The notes beneath the pieces are model-generated. The model did not search any database. It saw only the letters and a list, made by a program, of their open reading frames with translations, and was not told the origin of the DNA. The translations under genes and the position numbers were made by a program. DNA of 20,939 bases from Hofstenia miamia (lineage: Eukaryota; Xenacoelomorpha; Acoela), in contig SCFE01000041.1 of assembly GCA_004352715.1 (NCBI GenBank), positions 340,893 through 361,831 of the forward strand. The letters run 5' to 3'. Within the stretch, counting starts at the first letter, position 1. Each line of letters begins with the position of its first letter. This document shows, in pieces, positions 1 to 8,610 of this stretch.

Positions 1-70
1 TAAGAAAGGCACTGTTAGACGGCATGGGCCCTCTGTAAATTGATTGGTCTGTACCTCTTTTAAATGGCCT

Positions 71-87
71 TATATATATAGCTATAT

Positions 88-119
<32 letters not shown>

Positions 120-121
120 AA
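71..121. repeat. (TA)n tract at the left end of the inverted repeat
   Basis: Imperfect TA dinucleotide run broken by GC and CATG interruptions, directly abutting the left arm. Its counterpart at 3265-3285 abuts the right arm. Confidence 0.9.
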
Positions 122-124
122 GTA

Positions 125-998
125 GTTAAGAAGGCCGAGACCCTCACCCAATGGGACACCCTGAAGTTATTGTAACACCTATGACTATTTGCCATGTGTA
201 AATGGAATGATTCTATAGGACGCCATCAAGTGATGAAAATTTTTTGACAAAGTTAAATTGAGCAAATCTATTTTTTTGACAATTCTTTAAACCAATGTGA
301 TGACTTTCTGATTTCTAGGATTTAAGCAAACTTTTTTTTTGATGGCAAGTTTCACTTAAGACGTGTTTATTGCAACAATGTTTTAAACATGTAACACCAT
401 GTTTTAAGGAAAATAATTGATAGATGCAAAACCCATTTTCATTTTCTACTAACATCAAAATACAAAGCAAAAAATATTTCGTTAAAGATAAACACTATAG
501 ATGTATGAAATATAGACTTACATTTTCAAAAAAAAGATAGAAAATATTCGCCATACTTAAGCATTACAGGCATATGAAATATAGACTTACATGATAAAGG
601 CAACTGCATCTTTCGTTTTTTCAAATACATTACAATTTTTCATTGTAAAAAATTCCACATGTTTCTAATGATTAATATCTGCAATTGTTGTAATTAATTT
701 GTTTTCACCAATGTTTCCTATCCATAAAATATCCTTTTATTCATTTTTTGCTAATATAAAACGGGAAAATACTCGACATACTTAAACATTACAGGCGTAT
801 GAAATATAGACTTAAATGAAAAGGCAATTTCATTTTCCGAATAAATTATACATGTGACTCTATTAGTAGGATTTATACATATACATGCTTTCATTAATAC
901 ACTATTATGATATTAGTTTTACACAACAGTAATTTCTCTGCATTTCTTTTGGTTTATATGGATTTTTAAGGGATGTGCACGTTTGCTGACTGCTACAT
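125..998 (+). repeat. Left arm of the long inverted repeat
   Basis: This is the shorter arm. It contains three copies of a 20-bp motif reading TATGAAATATAGACTTACAT, at 504-523, 573-592 and 798-817 (the last with one change). The copies are preceded by similar GCATTACAGGC-type sequence, so the arm itself is built of repeated modules. Similarity to the right arm stops near GCTGACTGCTACAT at 985-998. No ORF of interest is present; the 64-codon minus-strand reading frame at 905-1099 crosses the arm edge and looks fortuitous. Confidence 0.8.
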
Positions 999-2103
999 CT
1001 TTTGGAAAAAATGTATTCAGCAAATAAATAATAAAATATTATTGGATTTTTAAAGTTCTTTTTTCTATTCAATGAATCATGTCTTTTGAAAATTGACATG
1101 TTTCAACTATTCATTTTACATTATGGTTGATGATGCTTGTATTAGAAAACCATTTCTTTCATATTATATTAAAGAATATGTCACATTTGTGGTTATTCTG
1201 GTTGACAAGGATAAATTGAAGTGAACGCTTTGTCAATCTAGCCATGCTTTAAGCTCAGATACAAAATAGATGCTTTGATTTCACGGTTTTTTATTATACA
1301 ATTTCAATCAATAATTGAAGAGTTTTTAAGCAATTTTATACTTTTTTGCTATCTTGAGTAACATGGCATTAAATAGTACGGTCTAAACCAATTAATATCA
1401 ATTTGATTTATTGAATTCATATATTATTGTGGAGTTGTAGTCAACAATCTAAAAATCAAGTGATGATGGAAATATCTTACCTGAATTATTTGCCCTGGCC
1501 AGCTAATACTTTGCATTGATTTCAATCTCAAAATACATGTAAGCCTGGGGCTTTGGTTTTCTATGTCTACACATAGAAATATTGGTATGCCTTTGATCCC
1601 TTGAATTTAATATTTTTGCTCATCATTTGTACAAAATTTGCAATATTTAACGTGCTTTTAATATTTCTGGTTTTTAACTCTTGTATTTTAATTGAGCATG
1701 TTTTAATATTTGTATTTTTTTAGCAATATTCGACCTAACACTTGGCATATGGCTGATATTGTAGAGCTCCTATGCTTACAAAATATTAGTTTGCAATTTT
1801 CTCAAAATTCTTAGCAATCTATCTTTAAAATACCATGCTCCTATATTTTTTACGTGCGAATAATACACTATTTAGAAGCATTTGTATGTTTAGAAGGTGA
1901 TCAACATGGAGTTGACTAATTTAATGATTGGAAATCATATCCAGTGAAGGGGAATCAAGTGTGTAGCAATACGTCAACTAGACGAAAGGTGAATTGCTTG
2001 GAAAACTATAGCAACTACACAATGCAATGGAAAAGATATCAACAAGACTGTGAGCAAGAGTTATAAACCAAATAAACTGAAAAACATATAAAGTCAACAA
2101 AAA
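999..2103. other. Unique spacer between the inverted-repeat arms
   Basis: AT-rich sequence with no ORF above about 60 codons, no transposase motif and no RNA gene that I can see. It separates the two arms of the long inverted repeat. If the element was once autonomous, its gene is gone from this copy. Confidence 0.6.
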
Positions 2104-3265
2104 AATGTAACAGTCAGCTAACGTGCACATCCCCTGAAAATCCATATGAACCAAAAAGAAATGCAGAGAAAAGACTGTTGTGTAAAACTAATATAATAAT
2201 AGTGTATTAATGAAAGCATGTATATGTATGAATCCTACTAATAGCGTCACATGTATAATTCAATGAGAAAACGAAATTGCTTTTATCATGTAAGTCTATA
2301 TTTCATATGCCTGTAATGTTTAGGTGTAGCAAATATTTTCCCATTTTTTATTAGCGAAAAATGAATTAAAGGTATGGATTTTTTATGGATAGGAAACATT
2401 GGTGAAAACGAATTAATTACAACAATTGCAGATATTAATCATTAGAAACATGTGGAATTTTTTACAATGAAAAATAACAATGTATTTGAAAAAGCAAAAG
2501 ACGCAGTTGCCTTTATCATGTAAGTCTATATTTCAAATGCCTGTAATGTTTAAATATGGCGAATATTTTTCCGTTTTGTATTTTGTATATTAGAGAAAAA
2601 TGAATTAATTGCATGGAATGTTTACAATAGAATAGAAACATATTTGAAAAAGTGGAAGTTTAATTTTGCATGTAATGTATGGATTTCCTAAAAAGCAAAT
2701 TAAATTACAACAATTGTGTTAATCACTAGAAGAACCATATGTAATTTTTTACAATGAAAAATAGCAATGTAATTGAAAAAATCAAAGACGCAATTGCCTC
2801 TATCATGTAAGTCTATATTTCATATATCTGTAATGCATAAGTATGGCGAATATTTTATATCTTGGTTTTGAAAATGTAAGTCTATATTTCATAAATCTAT
2901 AGTGTTTGTTTAGCGAAATATTTTTTGCTTTGTATTTGAATATTAGTAGAAAATGAAAATGGATTTTGAATTTATCAATTATTTTCCTTAAAACATAGTG
3001 TTACATTTTTAAAACATTGTTGCAACAAACACGTCTTAAGTGAAACTTGCAATCAAAAATATCAGTTGCCCAAATTCTAGAAATCAAAAAGTCATCACAT
3101 TGGTTCAAATAATTGTCAAAAAATTAATTTTCTCAATTTAACATTGTCAAAAATATTTCGTCACTAGAAGGCGTCCAATAGAATCACTCCATTTACACAT
3201 GGCAAATAGTCATAGGTGTTACAAGAACTTCAGAGTGTCCCGTTCGGTGAGGGTCTCGACCTTCT
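2104..3265 (-). repeat. Right arm of the long inverted repeat, with an extra internal module
   Basis: Reverse complement of the left arm but about 287 bp longer. The arm motif, here read as ATGTAAGTCTATATTTCATA, occurs four times (2288-2307, 2518-2537, 2805-2824, 2874-2893). Units 2288-2517 and 2518-2804 share their flanking order: a TGCCTGTAATGTTTA segment, a GAAAAATGAATTAA segment and a TTTTTTACAATGAAAAATA segment. The arm-length difference is about one of these units, consistent with unequal expansion of one arm. Confidence 0.8.
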
Positions 3266-3285
3266 TATATATATATATATATATA
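3265..3285. repeat. (TA)n tract at the right end of the inverted repeat
   Basis: TA dinucleotide run directly following CGACCTTCT and running into the N gap. Confidence 0.9.
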
Positions 3286-3400
3286 NNNNNNNNNNNNNNN
3301 NNNNNNNNNNNNNNNNNNNNNNNNNNNNNNNNNNNNNNNNNNNNNNNNNNNNNNNNNNNNNNNNNNNNNNNNNNNNNNNNNNNNNNNNNNNNNNNNNNNN
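3286..3400. other. Assembly gap, 115 N
   Basis: Run of N between two (TA)n tracts. The 11 bases before the left tract (TCGACCTTCTT) are repeated immediately after the gap, so the join may be a false duplication. Reading frames across it are meaningless. Confidence 0.95.
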
Positions 3401-3408
3401 TCGACCTT

Positions 3409-3409
<1 letters not shown>

Positions 3410-3441
<32 letters not shown>
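3410..3441. repeat. (TA)n tract after the first gap
   Basis: Perfect TA dinucleotide run following the repeated CGACCTTCT flank. Confidence 0.9.
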
Positions 3442-3443
<2 letters not shown>

Positions 3444-4340
3444 TTTTGGTGATCTTCTACATGGATCTAGAAGATGGAGGAGGAGTTATGTACTGAATCA
3501 ATCCATCAGTTCTATGTTTCTGTAATATAATATACTAGTTATTTCTTTTAATTAAAATGATGCTCAAAATGTATTTTGATATGCTTAAATTTATCATTTT
3601 GTCCCATTTCTGAAAAATGTCTGAAATGTTTATAAATGTTAGCCATAATAAGAGGCCCCATTTTTCCGAATAGAAATACTTCAAATTTTTGAAACTTGAT
3701 TGATATTTTTTCACAAATATCAATTTGCAAATTCTATGTATTGCTAATTTTTAGAAGTTTATTTGTGTAAAGATGTAAGTAAATCGTGACTAGTATTTCA
3801 ACAATATGCTGAAAGCTATAAGAAAGAATTATTGTAAAAAATTTTTGAAGTAAGCTTTAGGGAATATTTTATATGTTAATTGATGATCTGCAACCGGGCT
3901 TACGTGGATTGGGTTTTGACATGGATATGCACTAGATATGGATGACAAAATATATTTTATAATTATAGATGGATCGCATAGATCAAAAAATAGAGGCTAA
4001 CAAATTATTATATTTATTGTTATGGTGAATTTTTAAACAAACATTTAAAATGAACACCGAATATAAACTCAAAAATATTTGTTGTACAAATCTGAGCATA
4101 TTATATGTGAAGATTATTGTTTCTATCCTTTATGGATCTTCTGTGGATCGATTTATGGAAATTTTTTGTGGATTGGATTGAATTTGATATGGATCGGAAA
4201 ATATTCGATCCACTGCAACCTTGGTCTGCAATATCATAAACTAAACTTTTTTCATCAATATTTGAGTGATAGTTTGAAAATGAAATCCAAATTTTAGGAT
4301 TTCTTATTTCCAATGTTAGGGATAGCAATAAAATTTGATA
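3442..4340. other. AT-rich non-coding stretch, probably intron or 3' flank of the LDLa gene
   Basis: I see no further LDLa exon here on the minus strand, although a donor at 4347 predicts another exon downstream in transcription. Between about 3890 and 4210 the sequence is unusually rich in GGAT/TGGATC words, apparently a degenerate simple repeat. The short reading frames at 3535-3730 and 4079-4370 have no recognisable domain and overlap each other, so I do not call them. Confidence 0.5.
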
Positions 4341-4347
4341 TACATAC

Positions 4348-4624
4348 AGCAAAGTAGGCTTGTGCTTCATGACTGAATCCAGTTACTGGGTCGCAACCAG
4401 ATGGCAGTCTTGCGCACCCATAATAAATGTCTTCATCAATACCATCGCGACAATCAACAACATCATTACAAATGGAGTCGTATTGAATGCACCGACTTCC
4501 ACCACACTCAACACTATTAGTTGCTTCACAACAAAATGCTTCATCAGTGAGATCGAAAATGTCTGTATGACAATCAAATTCTCCATTGCACATGTTTTTT
4601 TTCGAAATACATTTGTAGGAAAAT
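4348..4624 (-). CDS. Internal exon of an LDLa-repeat protein (one and a half LDLa domains)
   Basis: This exon encodes part of a cysteine-rich extracellular protein; LDLa modules bind calcium and mediate ligand or lipoprotein binding. The acceptor is a pyrimidine tract plus TTTTTTAG ending at 4625; the donor is GCT|GTATGT with GT at 4346-4347. Length is 277 bp: one nucleotide completes a codon, then 92 codons follow. It first encodes C3-C6 of an LDLa domain (YKC, NMCNGEFDC, LTDEAFC), lacking C1-C2, which must come from the preceding exon. A complete second LDLa follows, with cysteines spaced 8-4-6-5 and ending in DGIDED and a final YYGC. A short tail (GCDPVTGFSHEAQAYFA) follows. The best upstream partner is the exon ending at 8009, which supplies C1-C2 in matching phase 2. 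No in-frame stop is present. Gene identity beyond the LDLa family is unknown. Confidence 0.75.
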
Positions 4625-4920
4625 CTAAAAAACGTATGGCGAAAATTCAGCAATAGGATAACTACTGGATTTACAAATAGGGCTGCGCATTGATATATTT
4701 CATTTCCAATATCAATATAAATACTTGTCTCATGCTTTGTAAGCATAAACACGTGATCACACTAATGGCAGAATATTCGGAGAACTGTTGTAATGCATTC
4801 ATAACCCAAAGATGTCTAATGGTAATTTTCGCAATTAGAAATATAATTAAATTAACGATTTTGAATGTTTTTAAGAATCTCTGTAAACAAATCTGTTGCA
4901 ATTCTCTTTTTATATCATTG

Positions 4921-5207
4921 CCAAGTAAACACAGAACTGTCGTAACGACGTCGTTAAACAATTTAATAACGGCACTAAAACGACATTACAAAACAAGGTC
5001 TTTTCACAATAAAATGACAAATTACCAATAAAAATGCAGTTTTTAAGAAATTTATCTTCAAATTGTCATAATACTAAAATCATTCCTATTTTTAAATACA
5101 CCCCCACTAATCCGCACAATAAACATCACTCAAACAATTTAAAAGCCCATTAAACGCCAATACACCACAAAAACGACGTCGTTATGAAGGATCTGTGTTT
5201 GCTGAGT
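4921..5207. mobile_element. MITE-like inverted-repeat element with AACGACGTCGTT core motif
   Basis: Left end 4921-4955 and the reverse complement of 5173-5207 match over about 33 bp. Both share AAACACAGA near the tip and TAACGACGTCGTT internally, the latter itself a perfect palindrome around GACGTC. A further direct repeat beginning AAACAATTTAA lies at about 4956-4990 and 5134-5168. There is no coding capacity. It sits in the intron of the LDLa gene. I cannot fix a target-site duplication, so the superfamily is unassigned. Confidence 0.65.
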
Positions 5208-5648
5208 GTAAATAACAATCGTGCAGTTATTTTCTTTTGGCGTTCCGGATATTGAAAAGAACGTCGCAAAGGCTTAGGGATCTATTTTTATATTTACATC
5301 AGTAAAAAATTTCTGTAACCTACAATTTGCTTCAACTTCTTAAACTGCAAATATTAAATGTGAGCCTTTTTTGCAATATCAACATTTTCTTTGAAAAATA
5401 TTAAATATATATAATTAAAAGAACATAGCATAGTATTTAATTCTAATTTTCACAAGGTTTTTTATACATATGCACTAATATCAAATATTTGCATTTAATT
5501 CTAGTTGAAAAAAATACTATACAACATCGCACAACATTAAATCATAGCGAAAAATTTTTATTATGGCATGAATGCCAATTTTCTAAATTTCGAAACCCAT
5601 ACAATTACAGTCTAAGTTGACAAGAATATTTTATTCATAGTTAGATAC
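5208..5648. other. Intronic AT-rich stretch
   Basis: Lies in the putative intron between the LDLa exons. I see no ORF, repeat or RNA gene here. Confidence 0.5.
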
Positions 5649-5649
5649 G

Positions 5650-5845
5650 GAATTCTCTCAGTCAATGATATCACCCATCCGTACAAAACAATAAGCAACC
5701 TCATTACGAACTGAATCAGTTTCAAGAAATGTGCTTCCGGGACATTGCATTCTTGTGTTTGTCGAAGAGCAATCACAGGTATCGAATACATTTGTATGAT
5801 AGTTAAATTGCACCTTTCGCTTTTAGAAATATTTGTAGTAATACG
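5650..5845 (-). pseudogene. Decayed duplicate of the LDLa exon at 4348-4624
   Basis: On the minus strand this aligns by eye along most of its length with the exon at 4348-4624. Shared stretches include TACAAAT, GTGCAAT, a CATACA...TTCGAT segment and the region corresponding to the second LDLa repeat (FNYHTNVFD against FDCHTDIFD). The equivalent of the acceptor AG is lost, a TAA interrupts the frame after YKYF, several domain cysteines are replaced, and a TGA follows GDIID near 5670. It therefore looks like a dead duplicated exon inside the intron. The remaining open stretch still has cysteines (CDCSSTN, MQCPGS, AYCF), but not LDLa spacing. Confidence 0.65.
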
Positions 5846-5849
5846 TAAA

Positions 5850-6228
5850 CAATTTTAATTGAATTTGCTATTATTAGTTAGTTGAACAAAATCAAGTTTT
5901 ATCTCGGCCAGAAGAACCTCAATTAAAATAGTTAAAATCGATTTTTGAATGGTCAAGCTATCCAGTTGAGGTGGCAATGGGTGAGCAAGCTGAACTTAAT
6001 CGGCCTTACAATATTAAATGGCAAGTCTAAATCTAATTGAATATCTCAATTTTTGTTAAAATATGCAGAGTATTTAACACATTATTATTGCAATGTAGGT
6101 AGCTAATTTTTCAAAAATTGAACAAATATTAACAAATAAAAGCAAATATTAATTCAATTTTCAGCCGCTTGGCATTAAGTTCCAAACTTTCAATTTATCT
6201 AATCAGAATTTTTCATCAAATAGCTGAC
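5850..6228. other. Intronic AT-rich stretch
   Basis: No ORF, recognisable repeat or RNA gene seen. It lies in the putative LDLa intron, between the dead exon and the TA-centred hairpin. Confidence 0.5.
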
Positions 6229-6229
6229 C

Positions 6230-6255
6230 AAAATGCTCTTGTCCATCTTTATATA

Positions 6256-6295
<40 letters not shown>

Positions 6296-6325
6296 TACAT
6301 ATATAAAGATGGACAAGAGCATTTT
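6230..6325. repeat. Inverted repeat with a (TA)n loop at a gap edge
   Basis: A 31-bp left arm beginning AAAATGCTCTTGTCCATC at 6230 is repeated exactly inverted at 6295-6325, with about 34 bp of (TA)n between. The right arm ends precisely at the N gap. It could be a genuine hairpin element or an assembly artefact caused by a read folding back over the TA tract; the perfect arms and gap position favour some suspicion. Confidence 0.75.
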
Positions 6326-6500
6326 NNNNNNNNNNNNNNNNNNNNNNNNNNNNNNNNNNNNNNNNNNNNNNNNNNNNNNNNNNNNNNNNNNNNNNNNNNN
6401 NNNNNNNNNNNNNNNNNNNNNNNNNNNNNNNNNNNNNNNNNNNNNNNNNNNNNNNNNNNNNNNNNNNNNNNNNNNNNNNNNNNNNNNNNNNNNNNNNNNN
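6326..6500. other. Assembly gap, 175 N
   Basis: Run of N bounded on the right by (TA)n and on the left by the hairpin arm. Translations across it are not informative. Confidence 0.95.

Positions 6501-6529
<29 letters not shown>
6501..6529. repeat. (TA)n tract after the second gap
   Basis: Perfect TA dinucleotide run immediately after the gap and immediately before a short inverted-repeat element. Confidence 0.9.
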
Positions 6530-6530
<1 letters not shown>

Positions 6531-6531
<1 letters not shown>

Positions 6532-6627
6532 TACGCGACAAAAAAATTAGACAAATTTTTAAACATTGCGACTGAGAAATTCAATGTATAAAATTACTAA
6601 TGTGTCTAATTTTTTTTTGTCGCGTAG
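6531..6627. mobile_element. Very short (97 bp) MITE with CTACGCGAC termini
   Basis: The left end CTACGCGACAAAAAAATTAG (6531-6550) is inverted at 6603-6627, which ends TTTGTCGCGTAG; the arms differ mainly in A-run length. TA dinucleotides flank both sides, compatible with a Tc1/mariner-type TA insertion, although the left flank is itself a (TA)n tract. The 45-bp interior is non-coding. Superfamily assignment rests only on TIR shape and TA flanks. Confidence 0.7.
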
Positions 6628-6639
6628 TATAGTCTAGAA

Positions 6640-7878
6640 AGTACACATGTTGATAAAAAGAGCAAAATTCAATTCTTATATTTTCTATATATCAATTATT
6701 TGCAACACGTTTTTCATTGTTAGGTGGTTAAGTTTATCTGTATTATAGTTAAAATACATAAAAGTGAGAGTAGCATTATATATAAATACAATTGTTCAAA
6801 TTGCTATGGTATTTAACTTCGGCATTAAAAAGTATTGAATATTTATAGGATTTTTTTTCAAACTAAAGAAAATATTTCTTTCATATTTGATAAAACAAAA
6901 AATATATTTTTAATTGTGATGAGTAATTTACCGGCTTTTCTTAGAAATTTCAAAACAACTGCATGCCGGTAATTGTTGTGCCCGGCTCCATCGAAAAGCA
7001 AAATTACGAAATTAAGAACGGTAAAGTAATCTAAACTTTATTTAATCTTTTCATAAGTGTTTCAGACGTAACCTAAAACATTGAAGAGGTTAGTTATTTG
7101 TTCGAATTTTATGGCAACTAATAAATTGCAGGACTAAAATCATAGTAGTTTCAATATTAAACACATAGCATGTGTTGACAAAAGATTTTCCATAAACACT
7201 CCCTTAACACATATTTGTTAGTTGACGGAAACCACAATTCTCAATGAAATTATATTAAATTTAAATAAATTTCAAGAAGACAAAACAATATTTGGGGAAT
7301 TTTTTAGCTTCATAGAAGCTCTATTCAAATTATTAGCATTTGTTCCTTACTTAAATCCTCATTAGTTGTTGCGGATTTTTCAACAAATTATAATTTACAA
7401 ATGATATTACTAGTGATAACATGAAAAAATAGCAAATTGAATAAATTTGTTATTCTGAATAATATTAATTTGAGATCTCTAATCTGAAAAGTGAATTTCT
7501 ATGCCATAGTGAAAAATCAACAGAAGATATTAAAATAGTAATTTGTCAATGATTAATCTTCATAACTAATCATAAAATGCAAAGCTTTTAAAATTGAATG
7601 TGCTTTTTGGGATATTTTGACATAATAAAGTCAACCCTTTAATTTATATTGCAAAGCAAGTTGGAGGATCGTGTTGGCATACCGTGTTGTTAGGTAATTT
7701 AATTTACCTTAGCGTGATAATTTTTCTAACAAACTGAATGTATAACTTAAGCAAAAAACTTAGAAATTTTGCATGGGAAAATCTTTAAAAATTTTATAAT
7801 TTCAAAAGAGTTTTTATCTCAATTTAAATTTAGTAGAATTCAATTAATCAATTTTATTTCTTTATCGTTAAATTTTCA
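6640..7878. other. AT-rich intronic stretch without a gene
   Basis: About 1.2 kb with only short chance reading frames. It lies in the putative intron between the half-domain exons at 7885-8009 and the exon at 4348-4624. I see no RNA gene or clear repeat. Confidence 0.5.
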
Positions 7879-7884
7879 ACTTAC

Positions 7885-7947
7885 CTGCAAACAAGCTGCT
7901 GTTTTTCACATTGAAATTGACAATTTTGAGGAAATTGACACTTCATT
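7885..7947 (-). CDS. Candidate 63-bp cassette exon encoding the first half of an LDLa domain
   Basis: On the minus strand this encodes MKCQFPQNCQFQCEKQQLVC followed by AG, then a perfect CAG|GTAAGT donor (GT at 7883-7884). It matches the end of the exon at 8009 (VKCQFPERCEYPCEKPLLLC plus AG, same donor) at about 60% of residues and clearly at DNA level. A TATAG acceptor at 7948-7952 would make a 63-bp exon with phase 2 at both ends, so it could be included or skipped without changing frame. The intron separating it from the 8009 donor would be 61 bp. The acceptor has a poor pyrimidine tract, so this may instead be a truncated exon duplicate that is no longer spliced. Confidence 0.45.
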
Positions 7948-8008
7948 CTATACATATTGAAATTTTATATTTATAATATTTCAATATTTTAAATATCTTA
8001 CAACTTAC

Positions 8009-8531
8009 CTGCAAAGAAGTAATGGTTTCTCACATGGATATTCACAGCGTTCTGGAAACTGACACTTCACTCTATGCAGACCATTTTCTTCAATATATGA
8101 ATCTTCAATACATACCGTTTTACCAAAAGGACATTTACAGTCAGGTTTGCAATCTTCAGAAGAAACACACTATCGACTTGTATTTAGACATTTATTATTG
8201 ATGCATTTATATGGTAAGCAGTCATTGCAATGCTCTTCATCACACCCAGAAGGACAATCAATTACACCATTGCAGATTTAACTTGTACCAATGCAAAGAT
8301 TAGTGTGGTCTGCACATCTCACTTCACCATTTGAACAATGATAGAATCCTTTTTCATCATCATAGCTTCTGTTGCAGTCGTCTTCGCCATTGTTCACTTC
8401 AGAAAGTTGAATGCAAGTGTAATCTTTGCATCGAAATTCGGTTTTAGAACAGTTGTTTTTACAGTTGTAGCCGTCTTCAATAGTGCAGCCGCTACCTCTA
8501 TGAAAGACAGTGCTAAAGTTATAAATATCAT
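8009..8531 (-). pseudogene. LDLa-repeat protein, second tandem copy, interrupted 5' exon
   Basis: Starts at the ATG at 8531 (MIFITLALS), the position conserved with the upstream copy. A 4-nt deletion near 8502-8511 shifts the frame out of the signal peptide. The homologous frame then runs HRGSGCTIEDGYNC onward with LDLa-like repeats (CKDYTC, CNGVIDC, CDEEHC) and is stopped by TAA at 8278-8280 and TAG at 8170-8172. Beyond the tandem unit it continues as KCPFGKTVC, a VKCQFPERC segment and PCEKPLLLC, then a perfect CAG|GTAAGT donor (GT at 8007-8008). The two terminal cysteines supply C1-C2 of the LDLa completed by the exon at 4348-4624. The 3' portion therefore still looks spliceable, while the 5' portion is broken as read. 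Sequencing error could account for individual lesions but hardly for all three. Confidence 0.7.
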
Positions 8532-8583
8532 GTTAAAACTGAAAGAAACTTTCGTCGGAGCAATTTTTTTGAGAGAACCGATT

Positions 8584-8592
8584 GCTGATTGG
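8584..8592 (-). promoter_or_regulatory. CCAAT-box motif upstream of LDLa copy 2
   Basis: Same CCAATCAGC word on the minus strand as in copy 1, about 53 bp before the second copy's ATG. Copied by the tandem duplication. Confidence 0.45.
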
Positions 8593-8610
8593 CTAAATGT
8601 TCTCGAAAAT

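Larger units (their letters stand above)
125..3265. mobile_element. Foldback-like element with very long inverted-repeat arms
   Basis: Bases 125-998 read as the reverse complement of about 2104-3265. Long stretches match with scattered mismatches, roughly 90% by eye: the GACCCTCACC segment, the CACTTAAGACGTGTT segment and the GGGATGTGCACGTT segment all recur inverted in the same order. The outer ends run into (TA)n on both sides. Arms are about 874 and 1160 bp around a 1.1-kb spacer, with no coding capacity. Long arms containing internal repeats around a unique centre are typical of Foldback/Galileo-type DNA elements; family assignment is inference. The external boundaries are blurred by the (TA)n tracts and by the gap at 3286. 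Confidence 0.8.

Noticed and set aside
3199-3525. Reading frames crossing the first gap and TA tract
   Set aside because: Composed of N and Ile/Tyr dipeptides from the TA repeat; no biological content.
4360-4656. 98-codon plus-strand frame opposite the LDLa exon
   Set aside because: Antisense shadow of the LDLa exon; the minus strand has the cysteine spacing and splice sites.
4671-5031. Overlapping 96- and 113-codon frames on opposite strands
   Set aside because: They lie across the intron and the MITE, with no domain and no conserved features.
6203-6575. Reading frames crossing the second gap
   Set aside because: Same cause: N run plus TA repeat.
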